DNA from: Basidiobolus meristosporus CBS 931.73
Lineage: Eukaryota; Basidiobolomycota; Basidiobolomycetes; Basidiobolales; Basidiobolaceae
Reading direction: 5' to 3'
NCBI GenBank assembly: GCA_002104905.1
Contig: MCFE01000040.1
Coordinates: forward strand, 1-64,000
Length of the DNA stretch: 64,000 nt
Shown here: piece by piece, positions 22,393 through 34,156 of the stretch
Layout: each line of letters begins with the position of its first letter
Numbering within the stretch: the first letter of the stretch is position 1
The notes under the pieces: model-generated
What the model was told of the DNA's origin: nothing
What the model saw: the letters and a program-made list of their open reading frames with translations, nothing else
Databases searched by the model: none
Position numbers and translations under genes: made by a program

Positions 22393-23118
22393 TCATTTCT
22401 TCTTGTTTGAAGCACTCACTTGGTTAGCGATGGCCATGCCACGATAGATTGCGGACCATGATTGCTTAATCAAGATCATGGGAATGATTGTCCAGAACGC
22501 ATTGATAATTACAAAGTAAAACCAGAAATACAAGGGATGAGGGTCGCAGTGAGGGGAGCCTTCAAATAGAGTAGTCAAGTAATAGAGAACACACCCGTAC
22601 AATTGGCAGATGGACACTGAGATTTGCGCCACATGGCGTCCTGGAGAGTTGGTATAGATAGCGTAGGCGACATAGAATGCCAGCGGACCATCGATGAACT
22701 GGAAAAGAGCCGAAATGAATAACGTACCCCTTTAGTCATATGTAAACAAACTTACTGCAGTTATTCTCTCCATATTAACAACGAAAGAATCGCTGCTCAA
22801 ATATCTGGAGTCCCCTTTGGAATATTCCTTCCAGACTTGACCGAACAAACCTTGATCTCCCGCTAGTGAGGCATGATAAACGGCAAAATATCCCTCCAAA
22901 AACATGTGAATGAAGCCACTGATGGTGCACCACATAAATATCATCCTGTCCTCATTGCTAATTCCTTTTCTTCTAAAGATGATGGCCAAGGCACCCACTA
23001 AAATAACACCAAAGGTCGAGAATACTACCGAAAGGATGTACCCCATTTCCAAAGTATTGGCGGCATAATGAGGCAGCAGAAGATCTCGAGGGTAGTAAGG
23101 GTGGCTTACGTTATTCAT
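22393..23118 (-). CDS. EBP-type sterol delta8-delta7 isomerase-like protein (EXPERA domain)
   Basis: Two minus-strand exons (23118-22756 and 22698-22393) joined across a 57-base GT-AG intron in phase 0 give 222 residues, the usual size for emopamil-binding proteins. The start is the ATG at 23118; codons upstream lack another ATG. Four membrane segments are visible. Family signatures are SGFIHMFLEGYF, EYSKGDSRY, MERITA, CQLYGCVLYYLT and HPLYFWFYFV; the conserved histidine and glutamates lie within them. EBP moves the sterol double bond from C8 to C7 in the endoplasmic reticulum. Many fungi use the unrelated Erg2 for this step, so this protein may be a second isomerase or have another sterol-related role. 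The intron acceptor was chosen because it restores alignment of ITA with the following GP motif. Confidence 0.85.
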
Positions 23119-24529
23119 TTGAATCAACTGTTGGTTGAGGGAATGTTGAACCAAGGGACAAACTCAAATGCCAGATGCGGGGATTCTTTTATTCATCCCC
23201 TACGGCTTGGCAGTCCTACCCAATCCCAGTTCTCACATTGTGTATAATGTAGAATCATGATTTGACGAGAATCAAACTCCATTCTGTAGTATATCGGTAG
23301 CACCAACCACTTGATAGAATTTGGCCACCAATGTTACACGAAGTGGGTCACCTTAGGAGCGCGGAAAAACCTCGGCACAAACCTCGAGATTTGGTAAAGT
23401 TGAGCTGAGCATTTTATCCGAGGGGTGCCAGAAATTTTGTTCCATGATTGACGTACCTCAATTTGGCATCATAATACCCACTGTTCCTGGTAGATTCATT
23501 GGTATAGAACCAGTAAATAATTGGCTTTGTTAGGCTTCCCTTACAAACCCAGAAGGGCCGGGGGAATCTGCAACATTTTGACACGTGTAGGATTCATTAC
23601 CGCCCTATGCTCACTATACTTTTCACGCTTTAGTGTTTAGTTCGGTGCCTAACCTTCCTCACGTGATCAGGTGTGTATATGCGCCATCATGGAAAAGACA
23701 TGTCTGTAAAACGTCTATGGAACAAAAGCAGAATCGGAAGCTATTTATTTATTTATGAACGTAAACGGCGGTTTTAATCAAAGTGTACTATTCTGGTATT
23801 GTTGACCTCAAAACTCTAGGTCAAAGATAGCCAATCAGTTAAGCTGCGAGATCTGTAGTTATTCTGACTGTCGACCGATTGACCAATCCAATGTATCCAA
23901 GGTTAGCGTAAACAAACGTCCATGTTACCTCCGAAAATAGTGTCAACAAATGGTGATACCACCGAATAGCCTGCAGGATAGCTGATCGTGACTATGGAAA
24001 GTCGTAGCAACGTCGCGGCTAGCGTACCGATTGTTTCGAAATATTAGTATCTAGAAGGTCGCGAGGGGGTCATCGGGCTTGATGTTGAAGGGTTATTGTT
24101 GTTTTGGTTAGATATATTTCCCGATGATGGGTATTATTTTAAATTTAAATCTTCGGCTTTTTATAATCCACGCCTGAAAACACCCCATTTTAGTTGCGAT
24201 TACAATAATATCCATCCAGGTACCGTTGAAATCTAGCATTCCTGAATATTTACAGGTAAATTGCCAACCGAGTTTTGTAACAAATATTTCCACTGCTCAC
24301 AGCTCTTCTCACTTCATATTCTCCGCCAATTTCCTTTTCTCTCTCTACCTGTTGTATGCTTTAGGTGTTGATTCTTAAGCCGCCTAGTCCGTTCAAACAC
24401 ATTATTACCTTGATAGGTTAGTTCTCTTCGCGATAAGCCTTTGCACTATCAAGTCGTTTCCACCTGAAAGAGAAGACCTGTCGTCGAACACCCATAGTCA
24501 CTTGTTTCTCTTGCAATCCAGTTTACTCG
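23119..24529. other. Intergenic region between divergent genes
   Basis: About 1.4 kb between the start codons of the isomerase and kinase genes. It should hold both promoters. A tRNA-like pair of A-box and B-box sequences on the minus strand around 23265-23330 does not fold into a cloverleaf. The pyrimidine-rich stretch near 24300-24360 may belong to the kinase 5' UTR. Confidence 0.45.
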
Positions 24530-27500
24530 ATGACTTCGCTGGGGAACGTTAACAGCAATCGTTTTTCCAGCCTTGATACGAAAATGTCCCAAGAAGTTGT
24601 TGATAAAGCTAGAGCAGAGCAACAGTTAAAAAATCAACTTGCCGCACAGCAATTCCTCGAGTCGGTCCTTGAACATCCACTTCCTGACGACGATCTCTAC
24701 AAGTCACTACGGGATGGCGTTCTCCTCTGCAAGTAAGAAAACATGTTCGATCTTACCTACCTAACGACTACTCAAACGTACCTTTTCTCTTCAGTCTACT
24801 GAACAAGCTCAAGCCTGGCGCCATTCCCCAAGTCAGCACGAAGAAGATGCCATTTTTTCAGGTTGGGAGCGGGTTTATGACCCCTGACGAGTGACAAACG
24901 CGTCTGATCCGTACCTAACACTCTTTACTTACTAGATGCAAAATATCTCTCACTTTCTGGAGGCTTGTAGCAAACTCGGTCTACAAAGATTCGACCTATT
25001 TGAAACTGTGGATCTTTATGAGAAGAAAAACATGTCAAGAGTACGTTCACATAAATGATTGTCGCCCGCTTTATTATTCGTGACCAATTTTGGATTTCAG
25101 GTCATCTTTACTATTCTTACCATTGAGAGAATAATCGCCGGAGTCCCACTGGGCCGTAAAATACAACCCGATCACGAACAGGCCAAATTCAGCGAGGATT
25201 CGGCAAAGACCGCATCTGACCCGCCTACTCATCCATTCACCCCAAACCAAGAACCTGATTCGGTATGCAAAGAGCACCCCCAAGACTCGCCGAAAGACGA
25301 GTCCTATGGATCCTATAGCAGCTCGTATAGTAGTGAATCTGGCTCTATTTCCCGTCAACTAAGGGCTGCACAAGCCAACATCACCATAAGAAGAAAGAAA
25401 CACAGTGTTCTAACTATTGGTACCCAAACTTCTGAAGATGAGCAGTCTATTGAAGAATTCAATGAAGGGGCCTCCCCGTCTCAGCCTATTCCAAGTCCAC
25501 GTATGTCCAAGACGCCTGAAAGCTCAACTGTCATCTCAATGATCACCTCAAATAGCAGTCCATCAGGGGATTCATTTCAATCACAATATTTGTCAGATAG
25601 CTTTGATGACAGCATCATGTCTGGGGAGTTTTCCCCAACAAAGTCCCTTAAATCCCGGTTCCTGTCGGAGGCATTTGAGGAGGAGAGTATCCGAAGACTA
25701 TCTGACAAAGTTTTATCCGGTGGGCTGGTGAGACCGCGTTGTTTGTCTGAGAGCTTCGAAGAAAACCTGGCTAGAAGGATTTCCCAAAAGATATCACCTA
25801 CAAAAACGGTTCGCTCACGGTGTCTATCTGAAAGGAAGCCTGACGATTTTAATGCCGAAGATTATATATCCAATGCTGTAAAGCGCAGCGATAGTATCGG
25901 AAGAACAGCAACCGTCAAAGAGAGATTGGAGGTGTATTCCGAGATATCTCACATCATCTCTCAATATGTATGTGACGAGCTTGTTTCTAGTCTCGAGCTT
26001 CGCTAATGCCAGGTATTTCAATCTAGCAAATGGGTAACCGTATTGGCAAAGGGCAGTTTGGCATAGTATACAAGTAAGTGGCAGACTGACTCTATCGGTG
26101 GAGCATATACATGTATTCAACCGGAATCTACAGGGCTTTGAATTTGGAGAATGGCCAGATGGTTGCTGTGAAACGCATGAGAATAGCCGATCACAAGGAG
26201 CATATCGACTCGCTAATGGTATATAATCTTGAATAACACAATGCATGATTGATTGCTAACTGGCTCCTTTTTAACAGAACGAAGTTGACCTTCTTAAATC
26301 CCTGAGCCATCCGCAAATTGTAAAATACGAAGGGTCTATACGAACGGAGGACTCGTTGTATATTGTTATCGAGTGAGTGGTCACAAGTTTTGTAGATTGT
26401 ATGGGTAGTCATCTAACCTATCATTTGCTAGGTATGTTGAGAATGGCTCCATGCTCAAAACACTGAAAGATTTTGGAGGCCGTTTTCCCGAAAAATTAGT
26501 AAAAAAGTACACCTTGAAAATTCTAGAGGGCCTGATGTACTTGCATGATCGAGAAGTAATACACCAACTACTCTTGGCGTTCTTATGGCTTTTCCTTACC
26601 TCCAAAATGGGATTTTAGGTTGTGCATTGTGACCTCAAAGCCGCCAACATACTCAGTACTAAGAATGGAAACATCAAACTAACCGACTTTGGAGTTTCAC
26701 TCAACCTTAAACTCCTGGAATCTAACCTTACCAATGTCAGCGCCAATCCGACGGTGGCTGGTACACCCAATTGGAGTATGTTCACTCTGCTCTATCCATT
26801 CAAGGAAGTCTGCTAACGGTTTGTTCGTGTAGTGGCACCTGAAATCATCGAACTCCAAGGAGCTTCTACCGCTTCTGACATTTGGTATTGTCTTGTGTTG
26901 GTCATAGATTATACATCGTCTAACAGGCCGCTTTGTAGGAGTCTTGGTTGTACTATAGTTGAATTAGTAACAGGAAAACCACCGTATTATGATTTGATGC
27001 CGCTTACTGCATTGTTCAGAATCGTAGAAGACGACTGTCCTCCATTACCCGAAAATATATCCGATGTAAGCCATTGATGCCATCAATGCCATGCCCAATT
27101 GGATATAATTTTCCTAATTTTGCATGAAAATTTAGAAATTAAGAGCATTCCTATTGCAGTGCTTCCAGAAGGACCCGACAAAGAGGCCAACTGCAAGGGA
27201 ACTTTATCGTCACGAATGGCTTGCGGAGCACCGCGTTGTTCATGTGATTACTTTTTGATTGCCTTGCAGTATATTCTCAAGAGCTAAATTTGCCATTGAA
27301 CCCAATAGGAGCTACGAAAGAATGGAAGCATCAGATCGATTGACAAGATCGCGGTTCAAATAGAAGGCGGCCCATTCAACCAGAGCCTACCGTTGCCTTC
27401 AGCGATGCCGTCAAGTCTACTTGCTCACGATCGAACCAAATCTGATCCTGATGCCATGAAAAAATCCGTAAGTGTTTGTCATTTGATTTGCTTTCCCTAG

Positions 27501-28101
27501 AATTCACCTCAACTCATTACCTCCCAGCTGCGTTTTCACCGGTTTGTTAAATGCACATTTAACAAAGGTAATCCCTCCGAGACCACGTTGCTTTTTACTT
27601 TTACCTAGCGGTACTAAGAATTTTTTAGCCGTTGTAGAGTGTAGAATTTGTCAAGATTATGTGAAGAAACGCGCATTTTTTTGTGATGGTAAAGTGTTGG
27701 ATTTGATCGAGTTGGCCGTGTTATGACCCTAATATTCTTGTCAGAGTGCGGTCTGGTATGCCATGTGGAATGTGCCAATTCCAATCCGTATCTATGCGAA
27801 CCGAGAGCTCAGGTATGCTTATGTTTTCTTTATATTACGATGTGACAAATGCTAATTCCTCTCACAGCCAAGCACCCCAGCAAGCAGCTTCAGTACAACA
27901 GACGGGAAGCGAAAGAATAGGTCCAGTTTTGTGTACACAAGCCATCACTCCCCTCTTGGTGTCCAGGATGATGGTCTTGACGAGAACGGCAGTAGCATAT
28001 CGTCGTCTGGATCCAACTACCAGGACAATCGATTTTCTCGATTCAAGGCCAGGGGGTTCAAGAAATCCAAGAAGCCATCTCAGGACTGTTGCGTATCTTA
28101 A
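24530..28101 (+). CDS. CH - SIN-type (Cdc7/SepH-like) protein kinase - C1 - CaaX protein
   Basis: About 862 residues in 17 exons: 24530-24732, 24795-24861, 24936-25040, 25101-25967, 26027-26073, 26134-26218, 26278-26372, 26432-26555, 26619-26775, 26833-26884, 26939-27065, 27136-27234, 27309-27467, 27528-27567, 27629-27688, 27745-27812, 27868-28101. Phases agree throughout; only the exon 12 end is uncertain (27234 or 27243). Residues 35-140 form a calponin-homology domain ([22 protein letters not shown]). Then comes a disordered S-rich linker, and a kinase at about 415-680 with [33 protein letters not shown] and TASDIWSLGC, closest to S. pombe Cdc7/SepH, the septation-initiation kinases. A C1 zinc domain ([16 protein letters not shown]) at about 733-780 and a basic tail ending CCVS follow. 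It is convergent with a septin gene. By inference it works at membranes in cytokinesis or polarity. Confidence 0.88.
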
Positions 28102-28637
28102 TTTACCTTCACATGACAGGCAATCATTACAGCGGACGACCCCCAAGCAATTCTGCCGCGCCATCACCTTTTCACTTGTATGTATTCTTAGTAAATACCG
28201 CTTATACACTCACGTACACACATAGTTTATCTTTCGGTCCCTTACCCAGATGTATCACACTCTATCCAGTAGATGATTATTTTAGCAACCCAGTTTTTCC
28301 CGTTTTTCCACTTCACTGATTGAGTACATGATTTCCACTTCATTATGTATATGCCATTAGAATTGCTTCCAACCTCTTTGGTAAATCCTAAAACTTGCGT
28401 ATGACCCGTGAACCATCAAACGAAACCGCGCTAGAGCTTGTGTGGCGAGTAAGCTGAACTGAAGCCTCCGCCATTTATATATCGTAAATAATGGCTGGAG
28501 TTGATAGAGGGTGGGAAGGAGATTTAAAACTGCGAATATCTATTTAATCTATCAACAACAAAGTGGTCGGGGTCATTATCCTGCTTGCATGATAAATTGC
28601 AAGAAAATAGCCGGGGAAGGGTAAACTTCGAAGGGGA
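28102..28637. other. Short intergenic region between convergent kinase and septin genes
   Basis: About 540 bases separating two stop codons. It must contain both transcript ends. No gene or repeat is visible. Confidence 0.6.
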
Positions 28638-30382
28638 TTAGAATCTCCTGTAGGTCTTGGATGTTTGGGAGCTGCTTAACGCTTCAACCTCGGCTTCTAG
28701 CTGTTTGACAAGGTTGTGGTTAGCTTCTAAATCCTCATTCAGGCGAACTCGTTCGGCAATCAACTAGAATGAATTAATTGATGATTTACTTGGTGAGATT
28801 ATCAATGCAAATATGCAGAGGTCCATATTTACTCTTTGCTCCCACTGACGGAACCTAGCTTCTTCTATCTTGACTTTTTCAGCAAATCTTCTATGAAGTG
28901 CTTCCTCCTCCTCTTTGTGCTTCTTGTTTTCCGGTCTGGGTCTATAGAAGATCACAGATTAGTCGGTTTCGTTCGAACGAAATTGCCGATATACGCACTT
29001 CGGTTCATTGTTGTTCATAAGCGAGCTCCTATACTTGGTATAGTGTACTTCTTCGGTGGTATTAATTAGATCATACATGTGAGTCCTGTGAATGTTAAGA
29101 TGTGAGAAGATCAGCAAAAAACTATCAAGTATGGCCTACCTGATCAAGAGATCACGAAGCTTTCGAAAGTCGCAATGGGAATCGTTCTCGACTTAAGAAA
29201 GGTTTAATGGCTTGGCTCGATGAAATTCCAGCGGAAACCGGTACCTTCCACTACACCCCAAGGGTATTCTCTGCCTTTGACTCTTCTACCATCCTTGGTC
29301 GTGACGTCTTGATCACTGGCAATGATTGCAAATGGCATTGCTTCCTATAGACAAGACTTTTGTGAGTCTGGCTCGACATCCATGCTGATAGTCCGCCTAC
29401 GACAATTACCATCATCTCTCTGTTCCTCGACATGGTGGCCTCATCATCACTTTCAATCGGGCATGTGTAAACATGGATCTCTTGCGCAGCGATCGTCTCC
29501 CGAATCTGTGATTTCCCATAGGTCAGGTTATTTGGGAAGCAAGTAAACGGTTGTATAGTGTCAGCTTACTCTAGCCTTAAATTGTTGTAATGCAAAGGGA
29601 GAAAGGGTGTCCGCTTTCGCAATCACGGGGATTAGATTTACCCTGGTGCCAAGTTGCTTCATGATCTCGATATCGAGCGGTTTCAAACTAACCGGGAGGT
29701 GAAATTGCTAAATACGCAGAAGGCATAAAATAGCTGATCGAGAAATAGAAAACCTGTGCCCGGTGGGTCGAATGAAATAAAGACACACGTGAACGCGCAC
29801 ATCAATAATGCCATTTCTAATAGGCTGTTGCTCTTGCTTCATGTATGACTCGTATTGTCCATCGATAAAATCCACGATAGGAACCCAGCTTTCACTATTA
29901 TCGATAAAGTCCCCAAAGCCTGGTGTATCAATCACGTTCAGTTTCATGTTGAACATCTTTTCTTCCAACTCTAAATAGGCAATCGAATAGTTAGCCAGAG
30001 GTGAAACGTGAACTTCACGACGCGGGAAGGCTCATGGTGGCGCGTACCTGCTTTGGTAACGGTGATATCGACAGTTTTATCTGCTTGGTGTGCATGTCGT
30101 TGTGCTTGAGATTTGTAGTCCTTAATGGTTGTAGTGAACAGGGTGTTAACAAAGGTGGTCTTGCCAAGGCCGGACTCTCCTGGGTTTCGGCGTGTGCGTG
30201 GGGTGCGCTTTAGTTTTATTTGAGAAGATACGAGATAAGCATGCCAATAAGATTTTACCTACGACCATTAAAGTGAACTTGGAGCCTTGTCTCGTCACTA
30301 TTTTATGTCTTTGGTTTGGTAGGTGAGCGATCCCAACACCTTGTGTTCGGATATAACTAGTCTCGCTAGCACTCGTTGACAT
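28638..30382 (-). CDS. CDC12: Septin, Cdc12 class
   Basis: Ten minus-strand exons with consistent phases (30382-30259, 30179-30048, 29970-29754, 29687-29570, 29505-29410, 29344-29245, 29191-29140, 29085-28999, 28941-28833, 28763-28638) give 386 residues. The P-loop GESGLGKTT starts at residue 42, followed by DTPGFGD (G3), AKAD (G4) and the septin-unique region from the KYPWG-like REYPWGVVE to [13 protein letters not shown]-terminal coiled coil ([18 protein letters not shown] and onward) ends the chain. The start [13 protein letters not shown], the VDFID run and the RIREQ-type helix point to the Cdc12/AspC class. Septins form GTP-bound filaments at septa, hyphal tips and branch sites. Its neighbour on the other strand is a septation-type kinase, a suggestive but unproven link. 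Confidence 0.93.
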
Positions 30383-30522
30383 GGTCACTATTTACTGTAC
30401 GTGTCAGAATTTCAAAACAAGCTTCGAGTCAATACCCGATGGTCCCAAATAAAGACGAGCATCCACGGATGTATCACGTGACAGAAGGTATCATCTACGA
30501 ATAAACACCAGTTCAATAGGGC

Positions 30523-30669
30523 CATGGATTTTCGAGGAGTGATGGAATCAGGGCTTCGAGCGATGGGCAGAAACAGACTAGTAGGACAAGTCGATCCTCG
30601 ACAAGGCAGCACAAGCACATCTTGTCAAAATACTAGCGCGGATGTCCGAAGCCTAACCATCAAATTATG
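30523..30669 (+). CDS. Doubtful small ORF divergent from the septin gene (48 aa)
   Basis: A 48-codon frame starts 140 bases from the septin ATG in the opposite direction (MDFRGVMESGLRAM...). A second open frame (30667-30894), with a plausible-looking stretch FLTQIESVQVTVYDPWN, follows almost at once and could be a downstream exon, but I could not find a convincing intron to join them. No family is recognised. It may be a short real gene sharing a bidirectional promoter, or chance. Confidence 0.2.
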
Positions 30670-30894
30670 ATACATATACGTACACGCACACATGCACATA
30701 CTGCTGACGCATCCATCAAGACCCTAGCACGTAGACTGCCCACGACCACAGCTCAAAAATGGAGTCATGTACAACAACCATCAGATTTCCTTACCCAAAT
30801 CGAAAGCGTCCAAGTAACTGTATACGATCCGTGGAATCTCGGACAAATGCGACAACGTGATGGACGCGCCATCGAGAGTTGTGCAGAGTCCTGA

Positions 30895-32905
30895 TCGCAA
30901 GATCAGATCCTTTCTGTCAACATCAACTATTGGGTGATCCGTGCCCTGGTGCAGGCTGATTCAAAATCTTATTCAGAATCCTCGTTTGTTCCGAGCCATA
31001 ACGTTCATCCCCTTTGAGTCATATCTGGAGTGCTGCATGCTGGACAGAGTGCATTAATGCTATATGATATCCATTATATTCTAAAGAGAACGCCAATTCA
31101 TTTACCCGAACTAAGATACGTGTTCAATGGACTGTATCCCGTTAGGGAGTTGGATCCAGACTCGTAATGGGAGCCGAGCTGCTCCTATATCCCAACCCCA
31201 ACCCTACTTACTGCACACTGATTGTCATGGTATGTGCCATCCTGATGCAGCCATGATAAAGCTGTATATCACACAATTGGGAAGTATACCATTTTTTATG
31301 AAGTTCCAAAAGATCATTGTTTAAAGAGTGTTCTCGTGAGTCAAGTCCTAATCATCCGTGGGTGCGATAATCTAGGTCGCGCTTTGAAATATCCGATGAG
31401 CGCCTGCTCTGATAGTGCAACTTATTGGCTCTCAGCCAGCTGGTCCAACAATTGGACTAGGTGAGGCACGGGGTCTACCAGTCAGATAGGAAATGCTGCA
31501 ACGATGAGTGTGCTAATTGTGGGTTATCTGCGTTTCCCCAGGTATAGCTAGGCGCGTGGCAGTCTTGGAGGAGTCACTCTGGCCAAAAGCCGATATCGGA
31601 CAGTGACTGAAGAGCGGAGCAAAGAGTCATAGGTTGTGATTTTTGGGGACTCCAATGGCCCCCGATTCCTGATATCATTCACTTCGACACCGTTACCTCA
31701 TACAGGGTGATGCGTTCTCATCCAATGATTTCGGCTACAGGATTTGGCTAATTGGCTCGAGATGAATTGCAGAGATGCCATCTCTCGACGAGCCATTGCA
31801 TGGATTCGCCACGTTATACTAGTGGTGAGCCCATGAAGTCAGCATCCTTGGAAAGCGGTTTAAGCCATGATTTGATATAGATCGGTATACTCTGGGAACC
31901 AGTAATTAGACAGGATCTCAGTACGCTACCAGCAATTTCCTCTCGGCACCTTAAAGACCAGCGGCATGCTATGATGCTACCTGTCTCTGGACGTCCAGAA
32001 GGATAGCTGGCGTAACCCATCACTTTTGACTCTCCAAGCCTTCACAAATCCCTCAATTTGATTGGTTAGCTCGCTCATCGGTTACTCGGGTGAGAATGTG
32101 CAGTCACATTGATCTCTGATTTGGCCGTCTCCGCATTGCATGAAGCCTCTGATTAACCTTGGCGAAATTCAGTTGGAAAACCCAAGTAACCGATGTATTG
32201 TCCACGGTGGGTGTGGTCATCACGAATGATTAACGCTTGAGCTGATGACTCTGCAATGCAGCTGGTAGTACATACATACCCAAGATTAATACCCCAGGCC
32301 TCTCATGCCTCGACCAAGTGTTGATAATGCCCAGGATATGTTATGGCGCTAAAGACTGTTCCGGTACCCGCGCATATGGAAAATTGGTCAGATTTTCAAA
32401 TGAGGATTTTATAACTTCATTGCGCACAAATTTATAATTCGATCAGGTTGGAAATATAGAAATAATTGCAAGATAATTGTTACATTCATCAGGGGAGAAG
32501 CAAGGAAGAAGAGATATGGACGTCTTCACGACATACGATAGATATAGGAGATAGGTGCGGGGAACATAAAGGTGGTAACAGCGAAAAGTCTTGCAATAAA
32601 CAAGGGTGCATCACTTCCATGCTGAGTTATATGTACATCAGAAGAACATCAACGTGCATCTCAATGAATGAAATACTCGGAAGCGGTCAAAGAAAAGAGA
32701 GTGGATCAAAAATTCTTCGACAATCGTGCCTCAAAAATGTTGGTTCTCCGTCTCTTTTGGACGAATATAGCCAAAGGATCCAAACTGTATAGATACTCTG
32801 CTTAACTGAATTTAAATATAGAACTACAAAAAGGCTCCGGGGTTGGAAACCAGAAAATGACTATCAACAATTGGTTTGCGGTTGGATGGCGGGGTACCCT
32901 CCGAC
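30895..32905. other. Gene-free region
   Basis: About 2 kb with short frames on both strands and no conserved motif. The segment close to 32905 should contain the 3' UTR of the zinc-finger gene on the minus strand. Confidence 0.45.
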
Positions 32906-33976
32906 TCATTGCGATGTTGGCGAGGTTTCTGCAGGGATGGCAACCACATGAGTGTGTTCAATATGGTACTTCAGTCCATTCAGATTTTTATAGCTTTTCC
33001 CACATTCAGGATAGGCACAATGATACGGCTTGACAGTGGGGGTGTCTTTTTTCTTCTTTCCTGAATTGGTACAATGACCGTGCTGGAAGAAAGTTAAATG
33101 AAGGTATGGAGGTGGTAGATAGAGTTAAAGGTACCTGAGTATGATACTTGAGTCCGTTCGGGTTTTTGTATGTCTTGTCACATCCCGGGACAAGGCATTT
33201 GTATGGCTTCTCAAATAGCGTGCATGATTTCTGCTTCTTTGGGCTGTGAGAAGCCTTGTCTTCCGTATGGAGGAAATTGTCAGCACTAGACAACAGCGTG
33301 GATGAAAGTAAGGCGGAGAGATGCGGATATTCCGGCGAACTTGTTGAGGAATGAGCAATCTCCCGAGGTTGGATGGTGATCTTTCTTTTTGTTGAAGACA
33401 ACTCAGATTTGGGTTGCTTTTGTGAGCTTTTGGATCTATTGATCGGGGATTTGATAATAGCATTATCAAACGCCGAATAGCATATCTCATCCGGCTTGCT
33501 ATTATCCTCAGAATAAATATCACTCATGGCAGCAATATCACTTTGTAGTAAGCTCTCCAAAGATAAGAACGAAGTTTGATCAGCGATATATGGAGGTGTG
33601 GTAGTTGAGTCAGACTCGCTCGAGGTAGAAAACTCCTCCTCGTACAACGGATTTAGAGCGGATTCTTCTGCTTCAAGTCTGACGTGGCATTCTTCAAAAT
33701 GCTGAAGTAAGTCATGTAGGTTTTCTAGAACAAGACCACAGCATGCGAAATTCCGACAGAATGAAGCCTCTAAATCCTGAGCTCTGGATGATTCTATCGA
33801 GTTGGTAATGGTCTCATCCAATTGGGGGAAGTCGATATCGAAGCTTAGAATGCAACGCTGGTTAGTACAGAAGTCACAATAGCGCATCAAAGCTAACTGA
33901 ACACGTACTGGAAAGTATTATCCATAATATCTGGTCTAGGTGACTTTTGGGCAGAGTAATCGAGTGGCGCAGGCAT
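32906..33976 (-). CDS. C2H2 zinc-finger transcription factor, SFP1-like
   Basis: Three minus-strand exons (33976-33909, 33843-33135, 33082-32906) give 317 residues with matching phases. The N-terminus (DYSAQKSPRPDIM, then FDIDFPQ) and the first finger-like block FCRNFACCGLVLENLHDLLQH with a later H resemble the fungal SFP1-type regulators. A serine-rich acidic middle is followed by two closely similar C2H2 fingers, YKCLVPGCDKTYKNPNGLKYH and YHCAYPECGKSYKNLNGLKYH, each C-x4-C-x12-H. The second intron splits the first of these fingers just after its first histidine. A chain rich in basic residues links the fingers. In yeast, SFP1-type factors drive ribosome biogenesis and growth genes; targets here are unknown. 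A TATA-like sequence lies at 34149. Confidence 0.85.
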
Positions 33977-34148
33977 TTCGATATAAAGGACGTACTATTC
34001 TTACCAGAGATATGATTGCGAGTTAGTAAGATACAATGTGAGGTATGCGAATTGAGGGAGAAAGAGCTTGCAGCTCGAATGATGCGTGGGATTCAAGAAT
34101 GTATAGCCCTCAGAGACGAGCCATGGTGTGTGGGCGGCTTGCGGTCGC

Positions 34149-34156
34149 TTTATATA
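34149..34156 (-). promoter_or_regulatory. Possible TATA box of the zinc-finger gene
   Basis: The minus strand reads TATATAAA, about 173 bases upstream of the start codon at 33976. Motif match only. Confidence 0.3.

Noticed and set aside
23260-23335. tRNA-like A-box and B-box pair on the minus strand
   Set aside because: Spacing fits, but the T-stem pairs at only three of five positions and no D-stem or acceptor stem forms.
25974-26006. Stop codon at the end of the linker, suggesting the CH part and the kinase are two genes
   Set aside because: A GT-AG intron from 25968 to 26026 removes the stop in phase 0 and joins SQY to QMGNRIGKG, the expected start of the kinase.
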